64,000 bases of DNA, taken from Paenibacillus alkaliterrae (lineage in GTDB: Bacteria > Bacillota > Bacilli > Paenibacillales > Paenibacillaceae). The stretch covers positions 1-64,000 of the forward strand of contig NZ_JAKGAP010000027.1 of NCBI RefSeq assembly GCF_021532375.1. Direction: 5' to 3'. Every line of letters begins with the position of its first letter. The stretch's first letter is position 1. The notes below the pieces were generated by a model, which did not search any database, had not been told where the DNA came from, and saw nothing but the letters and a program-made list of their open reading frames with translations. Below, piece by piece: positions 45,818 to 55,657 of this stretch. Both the position numbers and the translations under genes were made by a program.

Positions 45818-47419
45818 ATGAGGATTTATATCGCGAAATACGGTGAGACATTAAGAAACATAGCGCAGAGACAGAATGTCGCACTCGAAGAGCTGGTTCC
45901 CCTTAACCCGCAAGTGGCGAGTCCCGACGCAAACCTTTCCGGCCGACAGATCAAACTGCCCCCGCCATCGGCATCGGCGGGAAATCGGATAACCGATTTC
46001 AAGAACGAATGGATTCCACTTACACCGCTAACGAGAATGGCGCAAACGGATTACGATGTGCTCATTGTCGGATCAGGAGCGGGGGGCGGAGCCGTTCTCT
46101 GGAGATTATGTCAACAATGGGGTATAAACGGGAAAAAGATCGGTGTCGTGGAAGCGGGAGATCTTTTGCTGCCGACCCATTTCTATAACATTCCAACGAT
46201 GAGCCATCCGCGTGCCGGGAGGTACTTCGAGAAAGTGTCGACCCCGGTTGATCAAACCATGTTCAGAGAGCTATACGCATTTGGCGGCAGAACATTGCTT
46301 TGGGGGTTGCTGGCCCCGCGGATGCCCGCTTTTGAGACTGCGGATTGGCCCTTACCGGCAAATGAATTGCAATTTTATTATTCGATTGCGGAACGGGCCA
46401 TGAACGTCACTCCCTTTTATCAGAAGGGATCTTATTTTACGTCCATTTTGTTGGATCGGCTTCACAATTACGGTTTTATTGATGCAATCCCATTTCCGGT
46501 AGCCGTTGACCAAGAAGCGACAAAGTACGGACAGATTCATTCCAACGCCGCTTTCAGCTCCATCGCTTTGTTTGCTGAAGCCTTGAACCGGCGGCCTTTC
46601 GATTTGGCCGTCAACTCCCGCGCAGTCGAGATCATCACCGAAAATAAGCGGGTCGCCGGTATTAGGGTCATGTCGGCGGACAAGAAATCCCATGTTCTTA
46701 AAGCAAAGACCGTCGTGCTGGCGGCAAGCACGTTTCAAACCCCTCGTCTGCTGCTTGCTTCCGGAATTACAGGACGGGCGATTGGCCATTATCTTACCAC
46801 TCATTCTCTTCTGGGGATAGCGGGATATTTGGACCGTAAACAATTCCCGGAGGTTTTAGGGAATCTGGGTATTGTGATTCCCGCTAGGGAAGACCGCCCC
46901 TTTCAGTTGGGGATCGACGGCCCCCCGCAAGGGTATAATGCCTATCAGCAGTACCAGATAGAACCGTTGCAGGAACAATTGAGAATTGTACCTGGTGCGT
47001 TCGGAGCAGTGGAATCGCAGTTTGAAAACCGGGTCGAATTGGATTCGGCCGTACGGGACGAATTCGGGGTGCCTGTCATACATGTCCATTTTTCCTATAG
47101 CAAGAAAGATGAGGAAGTCATTCGGCAAATGAAAGAAGGAACCCTGCAGCTTCTTTCCGCCGTGCAAGCTCATCCTGGTGAAGGGGGAACGTTCGAAGTC
47201 GGCCCTGCCGTGGAGGCTATTCATGATTCGGGGACCTGCAGGATGGGGAATGACCCCGATACTTCAGCAACGGATCGGTATGGTCAAATTCACGGAATAT
47301 CCGGTCTCTACGTGGCGGACAACAGCGTCATACCAAGCAGCGGAACGGCCAACCCCACGCTTACCACAGTTGCTCTCGCGATTCGTACTGCAGATTATTT
47401 GATCCGGCAACTGAAATAA
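45818..47419 (+). CDS. LysM domain fused to a GMC-family oxidoreductase
   Basis: The 533-residue protein begins with a LysM domain (about 3-50: YIAKYGETLRNIAQRQN, then LNPQ), a fold that binds peptidoglycan or chitin. The rest is a GMC oxidoreductase: FAD motif DVLIVGSGAGGGAV (about 79-92), the GG-TLLWG segment (about 155), and the C-terminal HDSGTCRMG...VADNSVIPSSGTANPT with the active-site region. GMC enzymes oxidise alcohols, sugars or sterols. No signal peptide precedes the LysM, so the protein is either cytoplasmic until spore or cell lysis, or spore-associated. GAGGAAGGAAGTGGAGC precedes the ATG. Confidence 0.82.
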   Translation: MRIYIAKYGETLRNIAQRQNVALEELVPLNPQVASPDANLSGRQIKLPPPSASAGNRITDFKNEWIPLTPLTRMAQTDYDVLIVGSGAGGGAVLWRLCQQWGINGKKIGVVEAGDLLLPTHFYNIPTMSHPRAGRYFEKVSTPVDQTMFRELYAFGGRTLLWGLLAPRMPAFETADWPLPANELQFYYSIAERAMNVTPFYQKGSYFTSILLDRLHNYGFIDAIPFPVAVDQEATKYGQIHSNAAFSSIALFAEALNRRPFDLAVNSRAVEIITENKRVAGIRVMSADKKSHVLKAKTVVLAASTFQTPRLLLASGITGRAIGHYLTTHSLLGIAGYLDRKQFPEVLGNLGIVIPAREDRPFQLGIDGPPQGYNAYQQYQIEPLQEQLRIVPGAFGAVESQFENRVELDSAVRDEFGVPVIHVHFSYSKKDEEVIRQMKEGTLQLLSAVQAHPGEGGTFEVGPAVEAIHDSGTCRMGNDPDTSATDRYGQIHGISGLYVADNSVIPSSGTANPTLTTVALAIRTADYLIRQLK

Positions 47420-47480
47420 TATCGAAAAACACATCAATTATTAACCAAGCGCCAGGGGTATCATCCCGTTTGCTTAAAAT

Positions 47481-47520
47481 GCGGGAGGCAGCTCTGCTTT
47501 GCGCTTGAACTCCCTCCCGC
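47481..47520. terminator. Hairpin between convergent genes
   Basis: GCGGGAGG (47481-47488) pairs with CCTCCCGC (47513-47520). There is no clear T run; it lies between the ends of the GMC gene and the convergent secreted-protein gene. Confidence 0.4.
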
Positions 47521-47556
47521 CGCTCCTCATAATTAGTGAAGTTAGCCGCGTTAATG

Positions 47557-49119
47557 TCAATTCGCTCGCGTACCTGTTTCGTACACCCCTAACGTCGATA
47601 CGGTAATACCGGTATCGCTCTGCGTTACCGTCCAGTCCCAGCCGCTTTTATAGCCGGTGAGCAGCAGTTTGCCCGTTGCTTTGTCATAAGTCCAGGTACC
47701 TGTCTTCGGTCCGTTCCAATAGAAAGAGATGGTGCCGTCCTTGTAAATCGTCAATGTGCCTCCATCCGCTCCGCTGCTGCCGGCCGGAACCCACATTTTC
47801 CAGCTGCCGATGAAGTAAGATGCATCTGCGGCAGACGTCTGCGAGCCGCTGTTGCTGTTGCCATTTTTACCGCTGGCAGAGCTGCCGGCAGCTTTCTGGC
47901 TGGTAATAACGATCTTTTGTGTCTTGTTGTCAAAGCTGATATTCTGCTTCAGTTGTTCGCTCACGAAGCGAATCGGTACCATCGTTATATTGCCGTAAAT
48001 AGAGGCGGGTACATCCATCATGATGTTTTTGCCGTTTACCCTCGCGACGGATTTATCGATGACGAGCACGATCGTATCCGAGTTCATCGTCAGCGTGATG
48101 CTTTTGTCCTTCTGGTTCCATTTCACCGTGGCGCCCAGCGCTTCACTGACAAAGCGGAGTGGAATGAGGGTGCGGCCGTTATGCAAGAACGGCGAGGTTT
48201 CTAATGTAAAAGCTTTATCGTTGACATAAGCAGTCCGGTTGCCGAGCTGCAATACGATCAGATTCTCCGGAACGGTTGGTTCAGCATCGCCCTCTGCGAC
48301 AATCGTCACCATGATTGCAGGAGAAATCGCTATCAGGTTGTCGTCTCTGTCATAGGAAGCGAGCTTATATAGATAGGTATGGCCGACGAAGGTGTAATGG
48401 TCGGAGTATTCCGTTTCCGTTATTTTGAAATCTGTCATTTTCATATAGGGCGCCCCATTATCCGAACGGTAAATGTCCCAAGTATATTCCCCCGGAAGCT
48501 GCTCCCAAGGAATTGTAATGGTCCCGTCCCCTTCAAACACATACTCAGCCGACGGATTCAGAACATCCTGAGCCGGAGAGCCGATTTCAAGCACTGACGG
48601 CAGATCATTGCCGCCGTTCTGTCCGTCCCAGCCCTCATCCTCCGGCGTTTCTAATACATATGAGAATCTGACCTGTGTAATCGTGAAGCCATTGTCCGGC
48701 AAAATTCGGTCGATGCGGAATTTGGCATGGGTGCCGTCATGCAGAGCAACGAGGTACAGCGCTCCTTGCTCCATTTCCAGCGAGTTGCTAAAGCCGGAAG
48801 TATATCGCTCGGTCGGAGCTGTCAATTCCTCGGCAGCAAGCTTTCGGATCGAAAGTGCCCCGATATCTCCGTACTGATTGATGACGATGTCGGCTTCCGA
48901 GCTGTCGGTCGTGTATTCCATAGTGAACAGGTTCAGTCCTCCGCGGTCAAGCACATTACCAGTCCAATTCAACGTGTACGGATGAATCTGATTATAAACC
49001 CCGGATTTCTCTTCCCCCCATTTAATCGTGCTTGCAGCTTGCGCCGCACCGGGAGCTAAGCCGGATACAGCAAGACACAGCATAAGAATCGTTAACATGG
49101 CTGCAATTTTGTTCTTCAT
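47557..49119 (-). CDS. Secreted protein with copper-amine-oxidase-N-like domain
   Basis: The 520-residue protein has a signal peptide (cleavage after AQA near 29). An N-terminal beta-rich region (30-170) and a fibronectin-like stretch (about 190-290) follow. A Copper_amine_oxidN-like domain covers about 295-410 (RTLIPLRFVSEALGA, ITMVPIRFVSEQL, each followed by a short strand). After a Ser/Gly-rich linker comes a C-terminal lipocalin-like domain (GSWKMWVP to ITVSTLGVYE). This N-domain is common in surface proteins of Paenibacillus and is usually a wall or matrix binding module, not an enzyme. The true function is unknown. Confidence 0.78.
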   Translation of the reverse strand: MKNKIAAMLTILMLCLAVSGLAPGAAQAASTIKWGEEKSGVYNQIHPYTLNWTGNVLDRGGLNLFTMEYTTDSSEADIVINQYGDIGALSIRKLAAEELTAPTERYTSGFSNSLEMEQGALYLVALHDGTHAKFRIDRILPDNGFTITQVRFSYVLETPEDEGWDGQNGGNDLPSVLEIGSPAQDVLNPSAEYVFEGDGTITIPWEQLPGEYTWDIYRSDNGAPYMKMTDFKITETEYSDHYTFVGHTYLYKLASYDRDDNLIAISPAIMVTIVAEGDAEPTVPENLIVLQLGNRTAYVNDKAFTLETSPFLHNGRTLIPLRFVSEALGATVKWNQKDKSITLTMNSDTIVLVIDKSVARVNGKNIMMDVPASIYGNITMVPIRFVSEQLKQNISFDNKTQKIVITSQKAAGSSASGKNGNSNSGSQTSAADASYFIGSWKMWVPAGSSGADGGTLTIYKDGTISFYWNGPKTGTWTYDKATGKLLLTGYKSGWDWTVTQSDTGITVSTLGVYETGTRAN

Positions 49120-49283
49120 TGGTCTTCACTCCTTAGAGATATAATAGTCACTGTGCTTCAATATATCGCATCGGTTTTACAGAAAGATAACATCGTATTT
49201 TGTAATGAATTTGTTATGTATTTGCAAGCTGGCACAATTATCATTTGATGTATGATGAAATGAGGGGAAGGGCGGGGATACCT

Positions 49284-50075
49284 GTGTTTATATTTAAAAA
49301 GGTATTATCAAGAATCGGAATCGGCGGTGTAAAGGTGGATCTGGAGCTTGCATCCAGTGAAGTGACGGCCGGAGAAGCGGTGGAAGGGATCGTTCGCATA
49401 CAGGGCGGCTCCGTGGAACAGCTGCTGCATGCTTGTGAAATCAACCTGTATGCGGAATATACTTCATATGAGACGAACCCTCAGGGAGAGCAGCGGACCA
49501 GGTCCGTTAAAACGGTTATTCAATCGTATACGCTGGAGTTAGATTTTGTGCTGCAGCCTTATGAGAATCGCGAGCTGCCGTGCAGCTTGCTTATTCCGCT
49601 GCATACTCCGCCCCGGCTGACACGGGAGAAGGTATGGCTCCAAACGGCAATAAGTCTGGAGAAAGCAGTGGATCCTTCTGATAAAGATGTCATCGAAGTG
49701 CTTCCGGACCCTTTGCTGCGGCGGTTTTTGAATACGATGGAACGTCTCGGATTCTTTATGGTCAAGTCGCGTTTGACGGAGAACGGGGTGACGGATTCCA
49801 GTCCCGATCCATATGTTCATCGGATCGTATACCGTGTGCCTGACGAATATAGGGAAGAACTGCATGAGGTGACGGCAACGCCAATTTGGATGACCGATGC
49901 GCTGCATATCGCGCTGCAGATCACACGCAAGCAAGGGCTGCTCGACTCGATTGCAGGCAAGGATCTCGTGAAGGGCAAAATTGAGCTGATCCCCGAGCAA
50001 TGGCAAACAAAGTGCGATGATGAGTTAGCTGCGCAGCTTGAGGACGTTATCGAGCGGTGTTTGCAGCAGGCATAA
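49284..50075 (+). CDS. spo0M: Sporulation-control protein Spo0M
   Basis: The GTG at 49284 follows GGGCGGGGA and gives the expected N-terminus (FIFKKVLSRIGIGGVKVDLE); the total of 263 residues is close to Bacillus Spo0M. The arrestin-like beta fold typical of Spo0M is suggested by the alternating strands (GEAVEGIVRIQGG, PYENRELPCSLLIP). Spo0M modulates Spo0A-dependent sporulation and cell-division control in Bacillus subtilis. Here it lies 130 bp before a BTAD-type regulator and a partner-switching set. Confidence 0.85.
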   Translation: MFIFKKVLSRIGIGGVKVDLELASSEVTAGEAVEGIVRIQGGSVEQLLHACEINLYAEYTSYETNPQGEQRTRSVKTVIQSYTLELDFVLQPYENRELPCSLLIPLHTPPRLTREKVWLQTAISLEKAVDPSDKDVIEVLPDPLLRRFLNTMERLGFFMVKSRLTENGVTDSSPDPYVHRIVYRVPDEYREELHEVTATPIWMTDALHIALQITRKQGLLDSIAGKDLVKGKIELIPEQWQTKCDDELAAQLEDVIERCLQQA

Positions 50076-50205
50076 GCAACTGAGAAGAGCTGCATATCTG
50101 GGCAGAAAAGTGACGCTGCGACATCTCTTTTTTGCTATACTATGGGGGATATGAATAGAGAACCGGCGGTTGGCGCGGAAGGATAGAAAAGGTGGTGGCG
50201 AGTTC

Positions 50206-52029
50206 ATGGCAGCGGATGCGCAGATCGACGACCTGCTGCGGCAGAGCCGTTTTAAGGATGCGTTTATTCTTATGGAATGTATAGCGCTGGAGGGCGGGAT
50301 GCCGGATGAAGCGCAGATTCGGGCACTTCCGGAAGCGAGTCTGCATGCTTCCTCCCTGCTTACGCAGGCGCTGGGGGAAATCGTTTTCCTTCGCGGAGAG
50401 TACCATGAGGCAAAGCGGCTGCTCGAGCAGGCGGTCAAGGGTTATGGGGCGATGGCTTATCCGGCAGGGATGCTGTCTGCCATGTGCGCGCTTGTCCATG
50501 TACTGCTGAGGTTAGGCGAGTGCCCGGCGGCGGCAACGCTGCTCGAGTTTCTCCGGGAGGAGTATGACCGAAAGCCGGCAGAAGAACGCAGCGGAGAGCT
50601 GCCCTTTGCCCTTGCGGCAGGCAGCCGTCTTATCGGGGGCGGGAGCCGCGTAAAGCGGTGGTATATGGAGGCTGTCGATCTGTATGAACAGCAGCTTCGT
50701 CTGAAGGCAGCGGCGTTGGCGCTGGCGGAGCTGCTTCAATGCGGGCCGGAGCTGGAGCCGTCGGTATGGGAAGGGCTTGCATGGCGACTTCAGCGATGGA
50801 CAGCCGATTCTGAAGTAAGCGCTGCCGTCTTGACGTGGATTCTGGCGCTGCGCGATGCCCAGTTGGGACAGTGGGAGCGGGTCTATTCACGCCTCAGGCC
50901 GTACATGCATGATTATTGGAAGGAGCAGTCCATGGTTCATCCCGCATATGTGCGGCTTCTCTATTTACGCGCTGCAATATTGAGCGGCTCCTGGGAGGCA
51001 GCTGCCGCTCTTGATGGACTTCGCGAGCTGCGGCAGCAATACCCCGTCGATCTGCGGCTGCAGCATGCTGCGCTGCTTGCACTGTCTGACGGCTGCCGCC
51101 GGTTTGGTCTTTCCGGGGAGGCGGATGAAGCTATGTCTGAGGCCGGATTCATCGGCCGGTACTTGATGCTGCCTGCAGATGCCGCAGTCTCTGCTGAATC
51201 ACTTGCGCCAGCGCATGCGATTGATGAGAAGCCCGCTGACGAACAGACCGATCAGCCGAAGCCGGAGGGCGGCTGGCGGGTCAGCTTTTTCGGCGGCCTC
51301 TCCTTCGGGAGGGGTGCCGATGCAGTGCGGCATATCCGCTGGAAGCGCAAGAAAGCGCAGGAGCTTTGTATGTTCCTGCTTTTACAGCCTAATTACACCT
51401 GTCCGAGAGAGCAGCTGACCGAGTTGCTGCAACTGGGTGAATCGCCTGAAAAGGCGAATAAATCATTGTATGTCATTATTCATCAATTAAAGCAAACGCT
51501 CTATGACGAGCTGTCCATCCGTGACGGGATAAGTACCCGTGAAGGCTTGGTGGGGCTGCGTGAGGAGGCGTTCGAGCATGTTGATGTAGAGCGTTATCTG
51601 ACCCTTGTCCGCGTAGCGGATCAGCTATGGCTCAAGGATTGGGACCTTGCCTATGAGCTGTATCAGGAAGCCTTTGCCCTCTACGATGATCTGTTGCCGG
51701 AGTTTCCGTATTTCACTTGGCTGGATAATAGGAGGGAGTACGTGCTGGATAAGCAGATTTCGGTTATCCGCAAGTTGTGCCAGCTGGCGGCGAAGCAGCG
51801 CGACAGCGTGCTTGAGGAAATATATTGCCAGGAATGGATCCGGCTGCGGCCTTATCAGGAGGAGGCTTATCAGCAGCTCATGCGGCTGTTGATACGCTCG
51901 AACCGTATGAGCGAGATGGGGTTCGTCTATGACAGATTTGCCGCGAGATGCCGCGATGAACTAGGGACGGAGCCGTCCGAAGAGATCCGTGCACTCTTTA
52001 GGGGGAGGGGCATTGAACATTTTACGTGA
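50206..52029 (+). CDS. BTAD/SARP-like regulator with TPR-type N-terminal region
   Basis: The ATG at 50206 follows AAGGTGG; an upstream TTG (50170) is less likely. The 607-residue product has an alpha-helical, leucine/alanine-rich region of TPR type (about 1-340). An OmpR-like winged helix (about 370-440: WKRKKAQELCMFLLLQPN, SLYVIIHQLKQTL) and a C-terminal BTAD domain (about 450-605) follow, as in SARP activators. It overlaps the next gene by 17 bp. In this operon it could link the phosphatase signals to transcription. Confidence 0.82.
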   Translation: MAADAQIDDLLRQSRFKDAFILMECIALEGGMPDEAQIRALPEASLHASSLLTQALGEIVFLRGEYHEAKRLLEQAVKGYGAMAYPAGMLSAMCALVHVLLRLGECPAAATLLEFLREEYDRKPAEERSGELPFALAAGSRLIGGGSRVKRWYMEAVDLYEQQLRLKAAALALAELLQCGPELEPSVWEGLAWRLQRWTADSEVSAAVLTWILALRDAQLGQWERVYSRLRPYMHDYWKEQSMVHPAYVRLLYLRAAILSGSWEAAAALDGLRELRQQYPVDLRLQHAALLALSDGCRRFGLSGEADEAMSEAGFIGRYLMLPADAAVSAESLAPAHAIDEKPADEQTDQPKPEGGWRVSFFGGLSFGRGADAVRHIRWKRKKAQELCMFLLLQPNYTCPREQLTELLQLGESPEKANKSLYVIIHQLKQTLYDELSIRDGISTREGLVGLREEAFEHVDVERYLTLVRVADQLWLKDWDLAYELYQEAFALYDDLLPEFPYFTWLDNRREYVLDKQISVIRKLCQLAAKQRDSVLEEIYCQEWIRLRPYQEEAYQQLMRLLIRSNRMSEMGFVYDRFAARCRDELGTEPSEEIRALFRGRGIEHFT

Positions 52030-53470
52030 CATAAGAGTACGGCTGATCGGCGTTTATGTTGCTTTCGCTGCGCTGGGGGCCGCTGGCATGTTTTTCTCTA
52101 ATAAATACGTGCATGGCAACTCTGAGGAACAATTGGCAATGGTACTGAGAGGTTTGCTTGTCGGATTTCCGGTTTTGGTCGCGCTGCTCGCCGGATTTAC
52201 ATGGGTCCGGCTTCGCATCCCCAGCGAGAAGCTTGAGCCTTGCAGGATGGCGGGTAGAGACATGCGGAAATGGAGCCGGTTCACCAGCTTTCCTAAAGAA
52301 TTATTTGTCTGGCTTGTTGGCTGCGGCATGCTGCTTACTCAGTTGCAACAGCTATCTGTTCACGGATTTCCTCCTTGGCCGGGGGATATCATATTCCAAT
52401 ATGGCAAAAGCACGCTGTTCAACTTGAATACCTTCGTTGCTTTCGGAATGATTCATTACAGCGCTGCAAGATGGGTGCTTCGGTCACGGATCCGGCAGCT
52501 TCATATCTATCATCAGGATGCTTCGAGCTTTAGAAGCGCCGGTGTGAACATGATTTTTTTTCTCGGCTGCGGGCTTACTTACCTGCTGCTGTGTATGCTT
52601 TGGTACGCGCTCAGCAGCGAATCGTCCGCCAGGGAGCCGCGGCAGGCGGTGCTGTTTATCATTTTGACGATTGTATTTGCCGTTACCTTTGCCGTCATCT
52701 ATCATATGGCCTTCTACTTGTTTCGCGATATGGACTTGATGACGGCAAGACTGCGGGAATTGGCGGGAATGAAGAGGGCGGATCAGCGCAGCCGGGTACC
52801 AGTCGCTTCCCCTTATGAATCCGGAGAGTTGACGTCTGCGATCAATTCGTTGCAGGACCGGTTCGAGCAAGAATATGCGCGTCTGGATAAAGATCTTGAT
52901 CTGGCGTTTCGTGTACAGGAACAGCTCTTCTCCCACCTGATGGCGGATTGGAAGGATTGGAAGCTGAATGGGTCGGCCGGTAAGCCGGGAGAAGTCGGAG
53001 GAGGCTTCTATGATGCGCTGCCGTTAACGGAATATCGGCTTGCTCTGACAGCAGGCACGGTGAGGGGACATGGACTGCCCTCGGCACTAGTCATGTCGGC
53101 GCTGGTCATGCTGTTCCGGACGACAATGAATGCAGCTGTGGGCGCCGGAGATTTGCTGACAGAGCTGAATCGTACGGCAGCGGGTTTTGTGAAGGACGGA
53201 CTCAACGTTCATATGACTATTGCAATCATCGATTATGAGCAGGGGAGCCTCGAATATGCGTCTGCAGGCAGCATGCTGGTGCAGGTCGTTCAACCCGGTG
53301 CTTGCCTGGACGACCGGTCGAGCGCAGATCCGCTTGGCAGCAGTCCTCATAACCGGTATAAAGCCTCTCAAATGATTCTGAACCCGGGGAAATGCCGCGT
53401 TGTGCTCCATTCGGAGGATCAGAGCTCACTTACGGCTAGGCGAGGAGGGGGTGATCGGCTTGGCGGATAA
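52013..53470 (+). CDS. Membrane protein with degenerate PP2C/RsbU phosphatase domain (pseudophosphatase)
   Basis: The TTG at 52013 follows GGGGGAGGGG, inside the end of the previous gene. The 485-residue protein has several membrane segments (about 10-260) and a C-terminal domain homologous to RsbU/SpoIIE phosphatases. The metal-binding aspartates are lost: GGGFYD stands where GGDFYD is expected, AGTVRGHG instead of GDVSGHG, and no TDG motif follows. The last 60 or so residues are also missing. The next gene has all these residues. The protein may still sense or bind partners, or regulate its paralogue. Confidence 0.75.
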   Translation: MNILRDIRVRLIGVYVAFAALGAAGMFFSNKYVHGNSEEQLAMVLRGLLVGFPVLVALLAGFTWVRLRIPSEKLEPCRMAGRDMRKWSRFTSFPKELFVWLVGCGMLLTQLQQLSVHGFPPWPGDIIFQYGKSTLFNLNTFVAFGMIHYSAARWVLRSRIRQLHIYHQDASSFRSAGVNMIFFLGCGLTYLLLCMLWYALSSESSAREPRQAVLFIILTIVFAVTFAVIYHMAFYLFRDMDLMTARLRELAGMKRADQRSRVPVASPYESGELTSAINSLQDRFEQEYARLDKDLDLAFRVQEQLFSHLMADWKDWKLNGSAGKPGEVGGGFYDALPLTEYRLALTAGTVRGHGLPSALVMSALVMLFRTTMNAAVGAGDLLTELNRTAAGFVKDGLNVHMTIAIIDYEQGSLEYASAGSMLVQVVQPGACLDDRSSADPLGSSPHNRYKASQMILNPGKCRVVLHSEDQSSLTARRGGGDRLGG

Positions 53471-55085
53471 CCAGTCTGCAGGCTTGTTATTGCGGCTGTT
53501 TGCCGTGTATATAGCAGCGTTGTATGGAGGCTCGCTGTTTATCTTTTTGAACAATATGGTGATTAACGGCAGGACGCTGCGCCAGCTGCTGCAATTTAAC
53601 ATCCCGTTCGTATTGCTCAGTGATCTGGTATTGGCTGTTTTGCTTCTCGGTATTTCGTATTGGCGGCTCGGTCCGGTACTGCGCTACTTCCGACGATTTC
53701 GTCTGGAAGATCGAGTGGACAAGGAAGCGGTATTTAACCGGTTGGTGCGTTTCCCGATGGAGCTGTTCCGGGGAATGATTCTTTTATCGCTGCTGTTTAT
53801 TTTTTTGTACCACTTTTTTGAAATCATGACAGGCCGAAGAGCACTTCATTCGCTTGATGCCTGGCTCGGGCTCGCGAATACTGTTGTGCGGGAGCTGAGT
53901 CTGTCATTTATTCTTTCCTTCCTGCTGCATAGCGCCTCCCGAAGGCTGCTGCGCGGTTATGCCATTCAGCTGGATATGAAGACCATTGCGGAGGATATGC
54001 GGCATTCGGCCGTCCGATTCATCGCATTATCCGTCTTTATTTGTTTTGTGATTACGTTTGCGCCGGCCTCGAGAGTTATTGTTCAGTCAGAGCCGGGTCA
54101 TATTCGCCTCGGGGATTTTATTCTGCTGAGTGTGATTTATGCGGTATTTGCAATCGGAATGTTTGCCTTATATATTTCTCAGCTCCGGAAGGAGCTTAGT
54201 ATGCTTGTTAACCGACTTTATGCGCTGTCCCGCGGGATGAAGACAGGTCTTCATCAGACGGTGCCGATCCTGTCGGGCGATGAAACCGGGAGACTGACCT
54301 CTGCCTTGAATATGCTCCAGCACCGTGTAGCGTCAACTTATGAAGACGTTGAACGTCAGCTGAAATTGGCGTACACGGTTCAGGAACGGCTCCTGCCAAG
54401 GGAGTTTCCCGCTATTGAAGGCGTGGAGTTTGCCGTGCTGTGTCAGCAATGCCAAGCGGTAGGCGGGGACTTCTACGATATGATTCCGCTTGGGGGACGG
54501 CGGTATTGCATCGCGATCGGCGACGTATCCGGCAAAGGCCTTCCGGCCGCTTTACTCATGTCCGCGATGATGACAGGACTTCGGACCGAAGCGATGAAAG
54601 GCGGGACGGCTGGCGACATTCTGACTCGTCTTAACAAGCATGTGTACCAGATGACTCAGGGGAAGCTTTATGCGACGATCGGTCTGGCTGTTATCGAACT
54701 GGCCTCCGGCACGATGGAGCTGGATTATGCAAGCGCAGGCCATCTGGATCCCTATCTGGTTCGCGGCGGCCACGTCATGGAGTGGCAGTGCTCATCATTT
54801 CCTCTGGGCATATCGCAGGATGAGCAGTATGAAGGAACGCATCACACTTTAGCAACCGGAGATTTGTTCGTTCTATACACCGACGGCATCATAGAGAGCG
54901 GCCATGCCTCCGGAAGCATGCTTGGTTTCGAGCGGTGGGAGCATGAGTTGAGACTATTGCAGCCTGATCGGGACTTGCAAGACCAGCTCACGGAGCTGCT
55001 CTCTCGGATTCGGGTTTTGGAGGAGGGCGTGGGCGATGCCGATGATCGGACTCTCCTATTGATGAAATGGAATGATATGGGTTGA
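53460..55085 (+). CDS. PP2C-type serine phosphatase (RsbU/SpoIIE family), membrane-bound
   Basis: The TTG at 53460 follows AGGAGGGG and overlaps the previous stop. The 541-residue protein has 5-6 membrane segments (about 12-260), a HAMP-like linker (about 250-300) and an intact PP2C domain: GGDFYD (about 341), GDVSGKGLPAAL (about 359), the C-terminal TDGI (about 476) and DADDRT (about 526). It would dephosphorylate the STAS protein encoded two genes downstream. Confidence 0.85.
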   Translation: MADNQSAGLLLRLFAVYIAALYGGSLFIFLNNMVINGRTLRQLLQFNIPFVLLSDLVLAVLLLGISYWRLGPVLRYFRRFRLEDRVDKEAVFNRLVRFPMELFRGMILLSLLFIFLYHFFEIMTGRRALHSLDAWLGLANTVVRELSLSFILSFLLHSASRRLLRGYAIQLDMKTIAEDMRHSAVRFIALSVFICFVITFAPASRVIVQSEPGHIRLGDFILLSVIYAVFAIGMFALYISQLRKELSMLVNRLYALSRGMKTGLHQTVPILSGDETGRLTSALNMLQHRVASTYEDVERQLKLAYTVQERLLPREFPAIEGVEFAVLCQQCQAVGGDFYDMIPLGGRRYCIAIGDVSGKGLPAALLMSAMMTGLRTEAMKGGTAGDILTRLNKHVYQMTQGKLYATIGLAVIELASGTMELDYASAGHLDPYLVRGGHVMEWQCSSFPLGISQDEQYEGTHHTLATGDLFVLYTDGIIESGHASGSMLGFERWEHELRLLQPDRDLQDQLTELLSRIRVLEEGVGDADDRTLLLMKWNDMG

Positions 55086-55161
55086 ATATAATGTTATTGT
55101 TACAATGATCACGAATAATAGGATAACATATAATAAACCGGCGAAGTAAGGAGGACGACCG

Positions 55162-55629
55162 ATGCAGGATGCACAGTTCGAGAAAAGATGGAGTATGCCT
55201 GGCGTGTACGGCAGTGAGAGGGTCATGATGCAAAAGGTCGCCTCCGCTATTTCCCGCATTAATCCCGGGGAGAGCCGATTGGATGACATGATGACGGTCA
55301 TCGCTGAAGCTTTCCTGAACGCGATCGAGCATGGCAATCAATCCGATCACAGCCTTCAAGTTACGCTCCAGCTGATTGTGGATCGGGAGAAGTATATTAT
55401 TCGCATCTTCGATCATGGCAGCAGGGAGCCTGTCATTCCGGGCGAGGCGCCGCTCTCTATGAAATGGAAGGCCGATCACCCGAGAGGATGGGGGCTGTTC
55501 CTCATTAACCGGCTGGCAGATCGGGTAACGTTCGGGAAGCTGGATGGATCTGTGTATATTGAGATCTTATTTAATCGTTTGCATTTTGTTGGTCTTCAGC
55601 AGCTTGAAAATAAAACAAAAAGATCTTAA
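55162..55629 (+). CDS. Anti-sigma-like ATP-binding kinase (RsbW type)
   Basis: A 155-residue HATPase_c_2 protein with the GHKL motifs EAFLNAIEHGN (N box), IFDHGSREP (G1) and HPRGWGLFLINRLAD (G2). It would phosphorylate the STAS protein encoded next, and in the unphosphorylated state release a bound partner. AAGGAGGAC precedes the ATG. The partner of this kinase is not obvious: no sigma factor lies in the operon. Confidence 0.88.
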   Translation: MQDAQFEKRWSMPGVYGSERVMMQKVASAISRINPGESRLDDMMTVIAEAFLNAIEHGNQSDHSLQVTLQLIVDREKYIIRIFDHGSREPVIPGEAPLSMKWKADHPRGWGLFLINRLADRVTFGKLDGSVYIEILFNRLHFVGLQQLENKTKRS

Positions 55630-55657
55630 AAGTACGATTAGACGAGGAGGCTATGTT

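Noticed and set aside
47530..47560. Further copy of the GAAGTTAG repeat
   Set aside because: Only about 10 bases match and the second half of the unit is absent.
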